Source of the DNA: Sporolactobacillus sp. CQH2019
GTDB taxonomy: Bacteria > Bacillota > Bacilli > Bacillales > Sporolactobacillaceae
Direction: 5' to 3'
NCBI RefSeq assembly: GCF_028765345.1
Contig: NZ_JARAJZ010000006.1
Coordinates: 142,861-206,860 of the forward strand
DNA: 64,000 bases
Under the pieces are notes generated by a model. That model was not told the origin of the DNA, did not search any database, and worked only from the letters and a program-made list of their open reading frames with translations. Shown here piece after piece: positions 37,022 through 45,746 of the stretch (position 1 is the first letter of the stretch; every line of letters starts with the position of its first letter). A program made the translations under genes and the position numbers.

Positions 37022-38929
37022 ATGATCAAGATTACAAGAAAAGATCGTCTCTCTTCGATTTTGAAAGAAAGCCAATGGAATAATGAGATTAACCTGAGAC
37101 AAGCGGCCAGGAAACTGTCCGTATCTACACGGACGATACGAAACGACATCATTTTTCTTAACAGTGAACTGAAGAATGTTGCTGAATTCCGGCTTGAAAA
37201 AGGAAATTACTGGCTGCATTTCTATGATGCAGACAAATATAAGGATTTTTTGACAAATAGACTGAAAACGGGACGAGATAGTGTCGACACGCCGCAGGAG
37301 CGGGATTCCGCGTTAGCCGTTCGGCTCATTGAAGCGCATGAACCATTAAAAATAGAAGAGCTTGCCGATTCGCTGAATGTCGGCAGAACGACACTTTTGA
37401 ATGATTTAAAAAGGCTGCGTATCACCTTCGAATCCTGTGATCTATCGCTTAATGGAAAACCGAATGCGGGGATTCGCCTCGACGGAAGTGAATGGAAGAA
37501 ACGGATTTATATCTTACAAAACAATATTTTTGGGACGCCAGAATTGAATTCTTCGATTCAAACACTGATTGCCGATTTTGGAATCAGCAATCACATTGAG
37601 GATGAAACGCTGGCCGAGTGGCGCCGTTACATCATGGTTATGCTGAGGAGAATGCACGGCCATCATTTGTTGTCACGGGGAAGTATCCCGAACCCCTTCA
37701 GTTCTGTTGAAAGAGCTGACGAATTCCGAAAAGTCAGTGATTTTTCCGACCGACTGGAAACGAAGTGCGGATATTCGATTTCGAAGCTTGAACGGCTCTT
37801 TATTACTTTGCCTATTCTTGGAAGGAGATCGCCGGTCAATATTCTGGATGTACCCTCTGCCCCCGTTCCGGCCGGCATAAAAAAGCTGATCCGTGATATA
37901 CAGAGGCAAGTCAAACAGGAGCTGAACATCTCATTTGACTTTGAAAAAGTAACCCGAGAATTAGGATATCATCTGATGTTCATGATGAACCGGCTTGTCT
38001 TCAGTGTTCAACTGCACAATTCATTGATTGAAGAAGTGAAAGGGAAGTATCCTTTAGCCTTTGAAATGGCTGAAATTGCTTATGATGTGATTTACAGAAA
38101 TTATCATATTAAGACGACAGAGGCTGAACTGGGTTATCTGGCGTATTATTTCGGCATTATGGTCACGGAACACGAAGAACGACTGAAGGACATCAGGCGT
38201 GTCGGAATCATTTGTGATACAGGGCGGAGCACGGCAAGAATTATTGAAGTCCAGCTTCGAAAAATTCTCTCGGATCACGTTGAGATTCAATTGTTCTCGT
38301 CGAATACCGTGTCATTAAAAGAACTGGAGAATCTGGATATTATTTTCTCGACTGTCCTCTTAAAAAGTGCGAATACACCGATTATTCACGTGACTGATAT
38401 ATTCGATGAACGCAGGCTGCTGAGAAAGATTAATCAACTCTTCGAATTGAAAAATCTGCATTTAAAAACGGATGAAGATCATTTTTCGATTATCGGCCAC
38501 CTGCTGGGTGAAGATAAATTTTTTGCCCTGGATGAACACCGCACGTATCAGGAAAATGTGGAAAAGATGATTGGCAGACTGCAGGAGAAAGGCTATGTAG
38601 ATGAGCATTTTAAGGATCGGATTTCTGAACGGGAAAAGAAAAGCCAGATGATTTTCGACAATGATATTGCTTTTCCCCATGCCATGATAAAGGGGAAAAA
38701 AGAGATTATGTTCGCACTCGGTGTTTTCCCGGAGAGGATACAAGTTGGTCGGAAAACTATTCGATTGATCTTTCTGCTGGGCGTGCCGGAAATGAGTGAT
38801 GAGAATCTGCTCGTTCATGTGTACGATGAAATGATTGCGCTGTCAAGACGATCAGACTGGATTGATAAGATCTCACGGGTAACCGCTTATCCTGAAATAA
38901 AACGATTTTTTGATATGGAATTTCACTGA
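37022..38929 (+). CDS. PRD-containing regulator of the sorbitol operon (GutR/MtlR type)
   Basis: A 635-residue PTS-controlled activator. Two N-terminal helix-turn-helix regions (~10-60, SVSTRTIRNDIIFLNSEL; ~95-140, NVGRTTLLNDLKRLR) are followed by two PRD domains (~190-400) that are phosphorylated by HPr/EII. Next comes an EIIB-like domain (VGIICDTGRSTARIIEVQL) and a C-terminal EIIA-like domain with NDIAFPHAMIKGKKEI. Such regulators turn on the operon when the sugar is transported. ATG 37022 follows AGGAGGGATAT. It lies in the operon between srlD and gutM, so it probably also drives itself. Confidence 0.9.
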   Translation: MIKITRKDRLSSILKESQWNNEINLRQAARKLSVSTRTIRNDIIFLNSELKNVAEFRLEKGNYWLHFYDADKYKDFLTNRLKTGRDSVDTPQERDSALAVRLIEAHEPLKIEELADSLNVGRTTLLNDLKRLRITFESCDLSLNGKPNAGIRLDGSEWKKRIYILQNNIFGTPELNSSIQTLIADFGISNHIEDETLAEWRRYIMVMLRRMHGHHLLSRGSIPNPFSSVERADEFRKVSDFSDRLETKCGYSISKLERLFITLPILGRRSPVNILDVPSAPVPAGIKKLIRDIQRQVKQELNISFDFEKVTRELGYHLMFMMNRLVFSVQLHNSLIEEVKGKYPLAFEMAEIAYDVIYRNYHIKTTEAELGYLAYYFGIMVTEHEERLKDIRRVGIICDTGRSTARIIEVQLRKILSDHVEIQLFSSNTVSLKELENLDIIFSTVLLKSANTPIIHVTDIFDERRLLRKINQLFELKNLHLKTDEDHFSIIGHLLGEDKFFALDEHRTYQENVEKMIGRLQEKGYVDEHFKDRISEREKKSQMIFDNDIAFPHAMIKGKKEIMFALGVFPERIQVGRKTIRLIFLLGVPEMSDENLLVHVYDEMIALSRRSDWIDKISRVTAYPEIKRFFDMEFH

Positions 38930-38949
38930 GCGTTCGGAGGTGAGAACAC

Positions 38950-39423
38950 ATGCTGTTTATTATTCTGATGATTTTTATTGGCGGAGCATTTATTCTGCAG
39001 ATCTTTCTCGGTTATTTCCAGGTCAAACATCTTTCCGGTGTATTTGTCCGGATGCGCCGGAAGGGTAAGGTAGCGATCGGGAAGAAAAAAGGACATTTCA
39101 AATCCGGAACGATTGTCTTTCTGGCCGTGGATTCTAAAGGAAACATTCTTGAAGCAAAGAAGATGCAGGGTGTGACCATACTGGCCCGTTTTCGAACACT
39201 TAAGGAACTGGCCGGTGAGAACATCATGAATATTAACGCTTTTAAAGTCGGCCAATATAACAAATTGCTGAAATTGGCGATAGATGATGCAGTTAAGAAC
39301 TATCGTACCGTTGTTCAGGGAGGAACGGTAGAGGAAGCTGCCGGTACCCCGCTCAGCACCGCATGGATCGGTATTCGATCATTATTTATGAACAGAGGAC
39401 GATCCAATAATCAGAAGGGATGA
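38950..39423 (+). CDS. gutM: Glucitol operon activator protein GutM
   Basis: A 157-residue protein with one N-terminal membrane segment (residues ~2-20) followed by VKHLSGVFVRMRRKGKVAIG and KSGTIVFLAVDSKGNI, typical of GutM/SrlM. GutM assists activation of sorbitol operons, probably at the membrane. ATG 38950 follows CGGAGGTGAG. It lies between the PRD regulator and the PTS genes with very short gaps, the standard place in Firmicute sorbitol operons. Confidence 0.88.
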   Translation: MLFIILMIFIGGAFILQIFLGYFQVKHLSGVFVRMRRKGKVAIGKKKGHFKSGTIVFLAVDSKGNILEAKKMQGVTILARFRTLKELAGENIMNINAFKVGQYNKLLKLAIDDAVKNYRTVVQGGTVEEAAGTPLSTAWIGIRSLFMNRGRSNNQKG

Positions 39424-39429
39424 ATGAAC

Positions 39430-39978
39430 ATGGATATCTTGGTTTTTATTGCGAAGGGATTTGTAGGCCTTTTTCAAACCGGTGCAAAGACGTTTATTTC
39501 CTGGATGACCGGCATTGTACCGGTAGTCCTGATGCTGCTTGTGGCGATGAATGCGCTGATTCGGCTGATCGGTGAGGATAGGATCAACGGGCTGGCGGTC
39601 AAATCTTCTAAAAACCCGCTGCTTCGCTATATGGTTCTTCCTTTTCTGGGTGCTTTTATGCTGGCCAATCCAATGGCGCTGTCCCTCGGACGTTTCCTTC
39701 CGGAGAGGTACAAACCCAGTTACTACGCATCGGCTGCCTATTTCTGCCATACGAGCAACGGAATTTTCCCCCATATAAACGCCGCTGAATTGTTTATCTG
39801 GCTCGGTATTGCTCAGGGCGTTCAGAAACTTGGTCTGGATACGACGCCGCTTGCTCTGCGCTACCTGCTTGTTGGCCTGGTAGCCAATTTCTTTTGCGGC
39901 TGGATCACGGATTATCTGACCGTCTGGGTCTCGAGACAGCAGGGTGTTGAATTAAACAAAGAAGTTAAGCTGGACTGA
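39430..39978 (+). CDS. srlA: Sorbitol PTS EIIC2 component
   Basis: A 182-residue integral membrane component of the glucitol/sorbitol PTS, with about four membrane helices and the family motifs [39 protein letters not shown] and [15 protein letters not shown]. With the EIIBC protein it forms the sorbitol channel. ATG 39430 is preferred over ATG 39424 because of spacing to AGAAGGG. It almost abuts gutM and srlE. Confidence 0.92.
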   Translation: MDILVFIAKGFVGLFQTGAKTFISWMTGIVPVVLMLLVAMNALIRLIGEDRINGLAVKSSKNPLLRYMVLPFLGAFMLANPMALSLGRFLPERYKPSYYASAAYFCHTSNGIFPHINAAELFIWLGIAQGVQKLGLDTTPLALRYLLVGLVANFFCGWITDYLTVWVSRQQGVELNKEVKLD

Positions 39979-39995
39979 GGAAAGGGGTGGGTAAA

Positions 39996-41015
39996 ATGGG
40001 AAGCTACAAATCTGCAAAGGTTGTTAAAGGGAACGGCGGCTTTGGCGGTCCGCTTGTGATCACGCCAAGAGAAGGAAAAGATAAAATCGTTTATATAGTC
40101 GGCGGCGGAAATAAGCCGGCAATTGTCGATAAATTGGTTGAATTGACAGGTGCGGCTGCTGTCAATGGATTTAAGACAAGCGTACCGGACGATGCCATCG
40201 CGGCTGTCGTCATCGACTGCGGAGGCACCCTGCGCTGCGGCATTTATCCGAAAAAAGGCATTCCGACAATCAATGTTATGCCGACAGGCAAAAGCGGTCC
40301 TCTTGCTGGATATATTACTGAGGATATTTACGTGTCAAATGTCGGCGTGGATCAAATTTCAGCGGCAGATCAGGCAGACGGTTCCGGGCTGGTCGAAGAG
40401 AATCCCGGCGTCAAGAAGTCTGAGCGGAAGTATAAATACAGTACAGATAAAAAAATTTCAGAAACAAAAGCTGAGAACACGAACCAGAGCCTGCTGACCA
40501 AAATTGGGCTCGGTGCCGGAAGGGTCATCGACACCTTCTATCAAGCTGGGCGCGATGCCATTCAGACGATGCTGAATACCATTTTACCGTTCATGGCATT
40601 TGTCGCAATGATTATTGGTATTATTGAAGGTTCAGGTATTGGAAATCTGTTCGCCAAGGTCATGTCACCGCTTGCAGGGAATATATGGGGCTTAATGCTG
40701 ATCGGCTTCGTTTGCTCGCTCCCTTTTCTATCGCCGCTTCTTGGACCCGGTGCCGTTATCGCGCAGATTATCGGGACTTTGATCGGCGTCGAAATCAGCC
40801 AGGGGCATGTTCCGCCGCAGCTCGCCCTGCCGGCCCTGTTTGCGATTAATACACAGAATGCCTGCGATTTTATTCCGGTCGGGCTTGGATTGGCGGATGC
40901 TGAACCGGAAACAGTCGAAGTTGGTGTTCCATCCGTCCTCTATTCCCGCTTCCTGACTGGTGTCCCGCGTGTTTTTCTGGCCTGGGTCTGCAGTTTCGGA
41001 CTCTATGTAAAATAA
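39996..41015 (+). CDS. srlE: Sorbitol PTS EIIBC1 component
   Basis: A 339-residue protein with an N-terminal EIIB domain ([20 protein letters not shown]; phosphorylatable Cys in [13 protein letters not shown]). The C-terminal membrane EIIC1 half includes [17 protein letters not shown] at the hinge and [19 protein letters not shown]. It transfers phosphate to incoming sorbitol. ATG 39996 follows AAAGGGGTG; a GTG three codons earlier overlaps it. Gap to srlA is 17 bases. Confidence 0.92.
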   Translation: MGSYKSAKVVKGNGGFGGPLVITPREGKDKIVYIVGGGNKPAIVDKLVELTGAAAVNGFKTSVPDDAIAAVVIDCGGTLRCGIYPKKGIPTINVMPTGKSGPLAGYITEDIYVSNVGVDQISAADQADGSGLVEENPGVKKSERKYKYSTDKKISETKAENTNQSLLTKIGLGAGRVIDTFYQAGRDAIQTMLNTILPFMAFVAMIIGIIEGSGIGNLFAKVMSPLAGNIWGLMLIGFVCSLPFLSPLLGPGAVIAQIIGTLIGVEISQGHVPPQLALPALFAINTQNACDFIPVGLGLADAEPETVEVGVPSVLYSRFLTGVPRVFLAWVCSFGLYVK

Positions 41016-41043
41016 AAGGGAAGCGATATGGAGGAGGCGAAAG

Positions 41044-41079
41044 ATGTCTGCCGGCACTGACAGGCATCGGGTATATTGA
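41044..41079 (+). CDS. 11-codon coupling ORF before srlB
   Basis: GGAGGAGG near 41031 stands before an ATG at 41044 encoding MSAGTDRHRVY. Its TGA stop (41077-41079) overlaps the TTG start of srlB (41076) as TTGA. The strong ribosome site therefore serves the short ORF, and srlB, which has no good site of its own, would be translated by coupling. Confidence 0.45.
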   Translation: MSAGTDRHRVY

Positions 41080-41474
41080 CGACAATCTATAGAAATGAAG
41101 TAAAAAGCGTTGGATCGATGGCCAAAGAGTTTCTCAATGAAAAAATACTGATTCTTTTTGGAGATGAAGCACCGGCGGGCCTCAAAGATTACTGCTACGG
41201 CGTTGATCTGAATCCGCTGGACGGCGAAATCAGGACGGGAGACCGGGTTCTGTTCGATCATGCGGCCTATCGAATTACGGCGGTAGGCAGTCTTGTACAA
41301 AAGAATCTGGTTGATCTGGGACATATCACGATGAAGTTTGACGGAAGCAATCAGGCAGATCTGGCCGGGACCTTATATCTTGAGAATAAAAAAGTCCCGC
41401 AGATTGACATCGGAACAAAAATTGAAATCAGAAAATGGGAGCGGGAAGGGAAGAATCATCAAGTTTCCGCCTGA
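41076..41474 (+). CDS. srlB: Sorbitol PTS EIIA component
   Basis: A 132-residue cytoplasmic phosphocarrier. The start MTTIYRNEVKSVGSMAKEFL corresponds to the usual N-terminus of glucitol EIIA. ILFGDEAPAGLKDYC and the phosphorylated His in VDLGHITMKFDG confirm the family. TTG 41076 is therefore the natural start although its own ribosome site is poor; see the overlapping short ORF. It is last in the sorbitol operon, followed by a terminator at 41625. Confidence 0.9.
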   Translation: MTTIYRNEVKSVGSMAKEFLNEKILILFGDEAPAGLKDYCYGVDLNPLDGEIRTGDRVLFDHAAYRITAVGSLVQKNLVDLGHITMKFDGSNQADLAGTLYLENKKVPQIDIGTKIEIRKWEREGKNHQVSA

Positions 41475-41624
41475 TACGATGAACTTGCTGATCTGTTCAG
41501 GAAGCCTTCCCTGCTCAGGCTGTTTCGGAGGTCGGCACTTTTGAGTACGCTCAGACGGTGCCGGGTGTGTCCGCCCCGTCTCTGCCCGCCGTTAGCCGAG
41601 TATTTATTGAATAGAAGAAAAAAA

Positions 41625-41676
41625 GAGCCTGGACATTGGATACAATGGGAATATCCGATGACACAGGCTCCTTTTT
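41625..41676. terminator. Bidirectional terminator between sorbitol operon and phosphatase gene
   Basis: GAGCCTG (41625-41631) pairs with CAGGCTC (41664-41670), and GGATA with TATCC inside. TTTTT follows on the right and A7 precedes on the left, so it can stop both the sorbitol operon and the minus-strand gene ending at 41696. Confidence 0.75.
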
Positions 41677-41695
41677 CAAAAACAAACCCGCCCGT

Positions 41696-42343
41696 TCATT
41701 TAAATTGCTCGACTTTCCCGATATATTCCGGGCAAAAATGGCCCTCATGATAGATGATTTTCGTTATACTTGCGTTTGGGACATGGTCCGCATCGAAATC
41801 GCCGATGACGCGCAGCAAAATGCTGATGAACAGTGAATGACTGACGAGCAGAATCACGGAGCTGCCGGAGTTTTTAAGCTCGTCAAGCAGGCGGCGGGCC
41901 CGGACTTTGACATCGGTGAAATTCTCAGCGATTTTTAAAGTATCCAATTTCTTAATTCCTTCCAGAGCAAGGATTTTTTCGGCGCTTGGGAAAGAATCGT
42001 TGAAATCCGGCCTGCCGATGACCGGGCCGACCTCGTGCCACATGCCCTCACTGCTTCCGCCTTCGAATTTTCCAAAGGAAGTTTCCCGAAGAAGCGGCGT
42101 TTCATACAGATTAAGTGCCTGATTTTTCGATTGATAAAGAATAATGTTGGCCGTTTTTCGGGTCCGTCCCATGTCGCTGATCCATGCGGCGTCGAAAGTG
42201 GTGTGATTTTCTGCGAACATTTTACCGACGCGTTCCGCCTGGGCGATACCCGTCTCGGTAAGCAGCGAATCGCACCATCCCTGTACTTTACCGTTTTTAT
42301 TAAAATAAGTTTCTCCGTGCCTCACTAAATAAATCGTTTTCAT
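41696..42343 (-). CDS. Histidine phosphatase family protein (phosphoglycerate mutase-like)
   Basis: A 215-residue cytoplasmic enzyme of the 2-His phosphatase superfamily. LVRHGETYFNKNGKVQGWCD carries the phosphorylated His and the RHG motif; the second His is in LLVSHSLFISILLR. GLLT-like EAGIAQAERVGK and WISDMGRTRKTANI segments are also typical. It would dephosphorylate a small phosphorylated metabolite; a true cofactor-dependent mutase is less likely because the family is broad. ATG 42343 is preceded by GGAG. It is monocistronic and shares a terminator with the sorbitol operon. Confidence 0.85.
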   Translation of the reverse strand: MKTIYLVRHGETYFNKNGKVQGWCDSLLTETGIAQAERVGKMFAENHTTFDAAWISDMGRTRKTANIILYQSKNQALNLYETPLLRETSFGKFEGGSSEGMWHEVGPVIGRPDFNDSFPSAEKILALEGIKKLDTLKIAENFTDVKVRARRLLDELKNSGSSVILLVSHSLFISILLRVIGDFDADHVPNASITKIIYHEGHFCPEYIGKVEQFK

Positions 42344-42794
42344 CTCGGATAAACTCCTTCAAAAGTCCTGATTCGTTTTGTGATCGCCTGCAGCAGGCAA
42401 TTTGTCTGAGCAGCATGCACCATACACTATAACAAAATATTGAATATTTTTCTATGACGGACAGCAGCGGAAGAAAAATTTTTTAGCGGACCGCGCTTTG
42501 CCTGGATCTCCGGTCATCCATTTTCCGGCTGTTTCAAAATAGGATCGGCCGGGCGGTTGCCTGTGAGCAGCAGCCGGCTGCCGGTACCTGAAAGCGGGCT
42601 TTCATGCCGGCGGCAATGAGTTTTTACGAATTGAGATCGGTGTGTTAAAGTAAGCATGAATCTATAGAAGTTTACGACGGGATCAATCATCTTTTCAGCA
42701 TACATAAAGGATGAATTTTGGGAGTATTCGAACCGGAGCTTTAAATCAAGGGATCGGTGCGCCGGGATCATGCGATCCGGCCGATGATGTGTCA

Positions 42795-43703
42795 ATGGAG
42801 GGAAGCCGTATTCTTATATTCTTTGAAGTCATTATGCCGGTGTTTCTCATTTTTGTCAGCGGGTTTATTTTGCAGAGAATTTTCTTGCTTGATCTGAAAC
42901 CGATTTCGACGCTCGCAGTTTATCTTCTGCTGCCGTTCCTTGTTTTTCAGACATTTTACACAACGCCTTTAAACCTCAGCTTCTTCTATATTACTGCCGC
43001 GTCGGTGCTGATTATGGTTCTGCTGATCATCCTCGGAATGGCGGCCGGCAGGTTTCTGCATCTGGATAAGAAGGATGAAAATGCGTTTCTGCTATCGACC
43101 ATTTTCCCGAACAGCGGAAATTACGGCATTCCGATTATCTTATTTGCGTTTGGAAAACAGAGCCTGGCTTACGGCATGCCGCTGATGATCATTCATGCGA
43201 TTCTGATGGGGATTGTCGGTGTTTATATTGCGGCGAACGGACGCGGCGGCGTCAGGATGTCGGTAAAGACGGTCCTGAGCCAGCCGGCAAACTATGTGAT
43301 TATCCCCGCTATTTTGCTGCAGCAGTTTCATGTCCGCATTCCGACAAATATTTTCACAAGCATTGAGCTGGTCGGCAATGCGACGATTCCCGTGATCATG
43401 ATTATACTGGGCATGCAGCTGGCCAATGTGACAATCCGGAAAATGAAATGGGGACGGATCGGCTGGGTAACCCTGATCCGCCTGATTCTCTCGCCGGCCA
43501 TTGCCTATGGTGTTTGTCTGCTGTTCCCGATGAGCAGTCTGCTGAGAAATGTCATTGTCGTGATGTCTGCGATGCCGAGCGCAGCCAACACAACGTTATA
43601 TGCCATTCAGTTCGATGCAAGACCGCAATTTGTTTCAAGCTGCACACTGATGACAACCGTTTTCAGCATTCTGTCTCTGACCGTTCTGCTCAATTTCCTG
43701 TGA
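42795..43703 (+). CDS. AEC-family transporter (auxin efflux carrier/malate permease type)
   Basis: A membrane protein of about 302 residues with about 10 hydrophobic segments. FFEVIMPVFLIFVSGFILQR at the N-terminus and STIFPNSGNYGIPIILFAFG with the conserved N-x-G-x-x-G-P-like bend region identify the AEC family. It probably exports or exchanges organic acids. The start is uncertain: the frame is open from 42711, ATG 42795 gives the usual family N-terminus, and GGAGGG just after it would suit an even later non-ATG start. It stands alone; substrate unknown. Nothing is seen in 42344-42710. Confidence 0.82.
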   Translation: MEGSRILIFFEVIMPVFLIFVSGFILQRIFLLDLKPISTLAVYLLLPFLVFQTFYTTPLNLSFFYITAASVLIMVLLIILGMAAGRFLHLDKKDENAFLLSTIFPNSGNYGIPIILFAFGKQSLAYGMPLMIIHAILMGIVGVYIAANGRGGVRMSVKTVLSQPANYVIIPAILLQQFHVRIPTNIFTSIELVGNATIPVIMIILGMQLANVTIRKMKWGRIGWVTLIRLILSPAIAYGVCLLFPMSSLLRNVIVVMSAMPSAANTTLYAIQFDARPQFVSSCTLMTTVFSILSLTVLLNFL

Positions 43704-43818
43704 GCGGCTGAGAAACGTCCCGACGATCATGATTTCTGTGCCGGCCATCTACGGGATAGGCATATGTTCATAAGTCCTCTGGATTGATAAAATTTAACAA
43801 TTTGACTATAATATGGGC

Positions 43819-44067
43819 ATGTATCTGAGAAGAGTTTGCCGAAAAAATAAGGATGGCAGTGAAGTGGCTTACCTGCAGCTGGCACATAATGAGTGGGATC
43901 CCGTGACCAAATACGCCAAGGCGAAGGTGATCTATTCTTTTGGGCGTGAAGACCAGGTGGATCTGGATGCGCTCAGACGGCTGGTCGACAGTATTTCGCG
44001 GTATCTCTCGCAAAGAAGCACTGAGGACAGTGAAAAAAAAAGGCCGGACGGAGAACCTCGCTTATAA
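43819..44067 (+). mobile_element. Truncated IS1634-family transposase N-terminus
   Basis: MYLRRVCRKNKDGSEVAYLQ, LAHNEWDPVTKYAKAKVIYS and FGREDQVDLDALRRLVDSIS are the opening of IS1634/IS4-type DDE transposases, normally over 500 residues long. Here the frame runs out after 83 residues, right after the SISRYLSQ region, and no catalytic DDE domain follows. It is a dead fragment. No matching inverted-repeat ends are visible. Nothing else coding lies in 44068-44540. Confidence 0.75.
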
Positions 44068-44406
44068 ACCGGCAGAAACGAATGCGCGGCGGATCATTGG
44101 ATTCAGCTTTTTGTCGGCAGCACTTTTTTTGAAATGATGAAAAATGGCTGCTCTGCCCGATCCGCCAATTAAATGTAAATGGCCCGTCTGTTCGCTGGCT
44201 TCTTCAGCAGGCAGGCGGTTTTTTCTATAAACGGTAAACGGTCGGATTGGTGCCATTGAAGCCCGGCTGAAAAGCAGCGGTATCGTCAAAATGAGCGGGC
44301 AGCCGCATCGCCAGCCGATTAGATGAGCGGTAAATGAAACAGCGGAGGGGCCGGAACCGCATTGCGGCCGATTCATCCCCCAGGTGTTTATCCTCCTATT
44401 GTTTGT

Positions 44407-44433
44407 CTGTAAAAAAATTTTTTCTTTTTACAG
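44407..44433. repeat. Perfect A/T-rich inverted repeat
   Basis: CTGTAAAAA (44407-44415) and TTTTTACAG (44425-44433) form a perfect 9-bp stem around AATTTTTTC. It could be a weak terminator or the end of the vanished insertion sequence. Confidence 0.45.
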
Positions 44434-44549
44434 GTACAGTCCCCCGAAATGACAAACGGCTGGTCGATTCACTGGTTAATGGATAAAATAATTTCCCGCA
44501 GCATTGCTTTTATAGACTTGATTGAATGAAGCCGACGGGCTTATGTTCA

Positions 44550-44775
44550 TTATTTAAAATGAGTATCCTTCTCGCTCATTTTCCTGCTGTGCCGTCAAAT
44601 AAGGATCACGTTTCCTGAGCACGTCAATCTCTCGACAGACGGAGAGTGTTTCCGTGATCAGACTTCCATAACGATTTGATAGATTAAGTGCCGCGGGATC
44701 GGGCCGACGATTGATAAACCGGGTGTAATTAGACCGATAAACAGCTACTGACGATTGATCATGGACAGAAATCCG
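44550..44775. repeat. Repeat family 1, copy C
   Basis: The ~130-bp head (GTATCCTT, CTGCTGTGCCGTCAAAT, TTTCCTGAG, TTCCATAACGATTTGATAG) matches the head of copy A at 12155-12292. It is followed by degenerate units with GATTGATAAACC, GACCGATAAACAGC and GATTGATCATGG, spaced about 21-24 bp. The shared head shows that the head and the 21-bp units travel or are maintained together. Confidence 0.75.
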
Positions 44776-44814
44776 ATTCATACAGCCGGGCCGCCGGCCA
44801 GTATCGGTCCGAGA

Positions 44815-45334
44815 ATCCTGCCCCGAAAAATTTGCTAATCGCCCTGAAACAGCGAACAATCGCCCTAAAATGGCTTCGAATCGCCCTATTTCGGCGGAGT
44901 ATCGCCCTGCTAAGAGTTTATCGCCCTGAAAAATTTGCTAATCGCCCTGAAACAGCGAACAATCGCCCGAAGATGGCTTCGAATCGCCTTATTTCGGCGG
45001 AGTATCGCCCTGCTAGGAGTTTATCGCCCTGAAAAATTTGCCAATCGCCCTGAAACAGCGAGCGATCGCCCTAAAATGGCTTCGAATCGCCCTATTCCGG
45101 GGGAGTATCGCCCCGCTAGGAGTTTATCGCCCTGAAAAATTTGCTAATCGCCCTGAAACGGCGAGCGATCGCCCTAAAATGGCCTCGAATCGCCCTATTC
45201 CGGGGGAGTATCGCCCCGCTAGGAGTTTATCGCCCTGAAAAATTTGCTAATCGCCCTGAAACAGCGAACAATCGCCCTAAAATGGCCTCGAATCGCCCTA
45301 TTCCGGGGGAGTATCGCACCATCAAGGGTACAAC
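44815..45334. repeat. Higher-order repeat: 103-bp monomers each built of five short units
   Basis: From 44838 the motif ATCGCCCT recurs with steps 21, 21, 21, 19 and 21, and this set of five repeats with a 103-bp period (starts 44838, 44941, 45044, 45147, then a partial at 45250). About 24 units are present. Neighbouring 103-bp monomers are nearly identical, while units inside one monomer share only the core, so the 103-bp block is what amplified recently. On the minus strand TTTATCGCCC reads GGGCGATAAA, recalling the GACCGATAAA core of copies A and B. 103 is not a multiple of 3, so no frame persists; the four 66-codon frames are artefacts. Confidence 0.92.
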
Positions 45335-45339
45335 TATCT

Positions 45340-45610
45340 GTTCCGATTATTCGCACTTATTGATTCCAGTCCGTTTACTGCTGATTCTTTGACCACTACT
45401 GCCGATTTTCTGCCAGTTACTGACATTTTGCCTTTTTACTGATGATAAGCAGCGATTTTCTGTTTGATATATACGGTGTTTTCCAGCGATTTTGGCCTCG
45501 ATTCACAAAGATATACGACGGGAAAAAAGATCGGGCGTTTCTGCCAGATGACGCCTGTCCGTGCACGATATACCCTTTTCAGAGGGAAAAATCGCCGTTC
45601 GCATGAACAT
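45340..45610. repeat. Repeat family 2, copy E
   Basis: From 45343 CCGATTATTCGCACTTATTG opens a run of 21-bp steps with recurrent GATTNNNTGCC and TTACTG elements, ending in GATAAGCAGCGATT near 45446. The block continues to GCACGATATACCC...GCCGTTCGC near 45600. The same beginning and end blocks occur at copy F (27601-27842) on the other strand. Nothing coding is seen up to 45746. Confidence 0.75.
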
Positions 45611-45746
45611 TCAGAGCCATAGACTGCTGCCTGTGCGAACCAATCGCTTTTCGGGAGAATCGATGATCTTGCATGCCGCGGCCCGACTAAATGAATAAGT
45701 TGAGGGAATACCCATATTATTGAATTTGCGAAACGATCGGCGATGC

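Noticed and set aside
41044-41079. Frameshifted N-terminus of srlB
   Set aside because: The EIIA family N-terminus (MTTIY...) begins exactly at the TTG, so the upstream codons are a separate short ORF and not a displaced part of EIIA.
44815-45334. CRISPR array
   Set aside because: Unit length 21 bp with only an 8-bp core, near-identical 103-bp blocks, no unique spacers of constant length and no cas genes in the window.
44832-45392. Four staggered ~66-codon frames over the 103-bp repeats
   Set aside because: They recur only because the repeat has no stop codons in the right places. They shift frame with each 103-bp block and have no ribosome sites.
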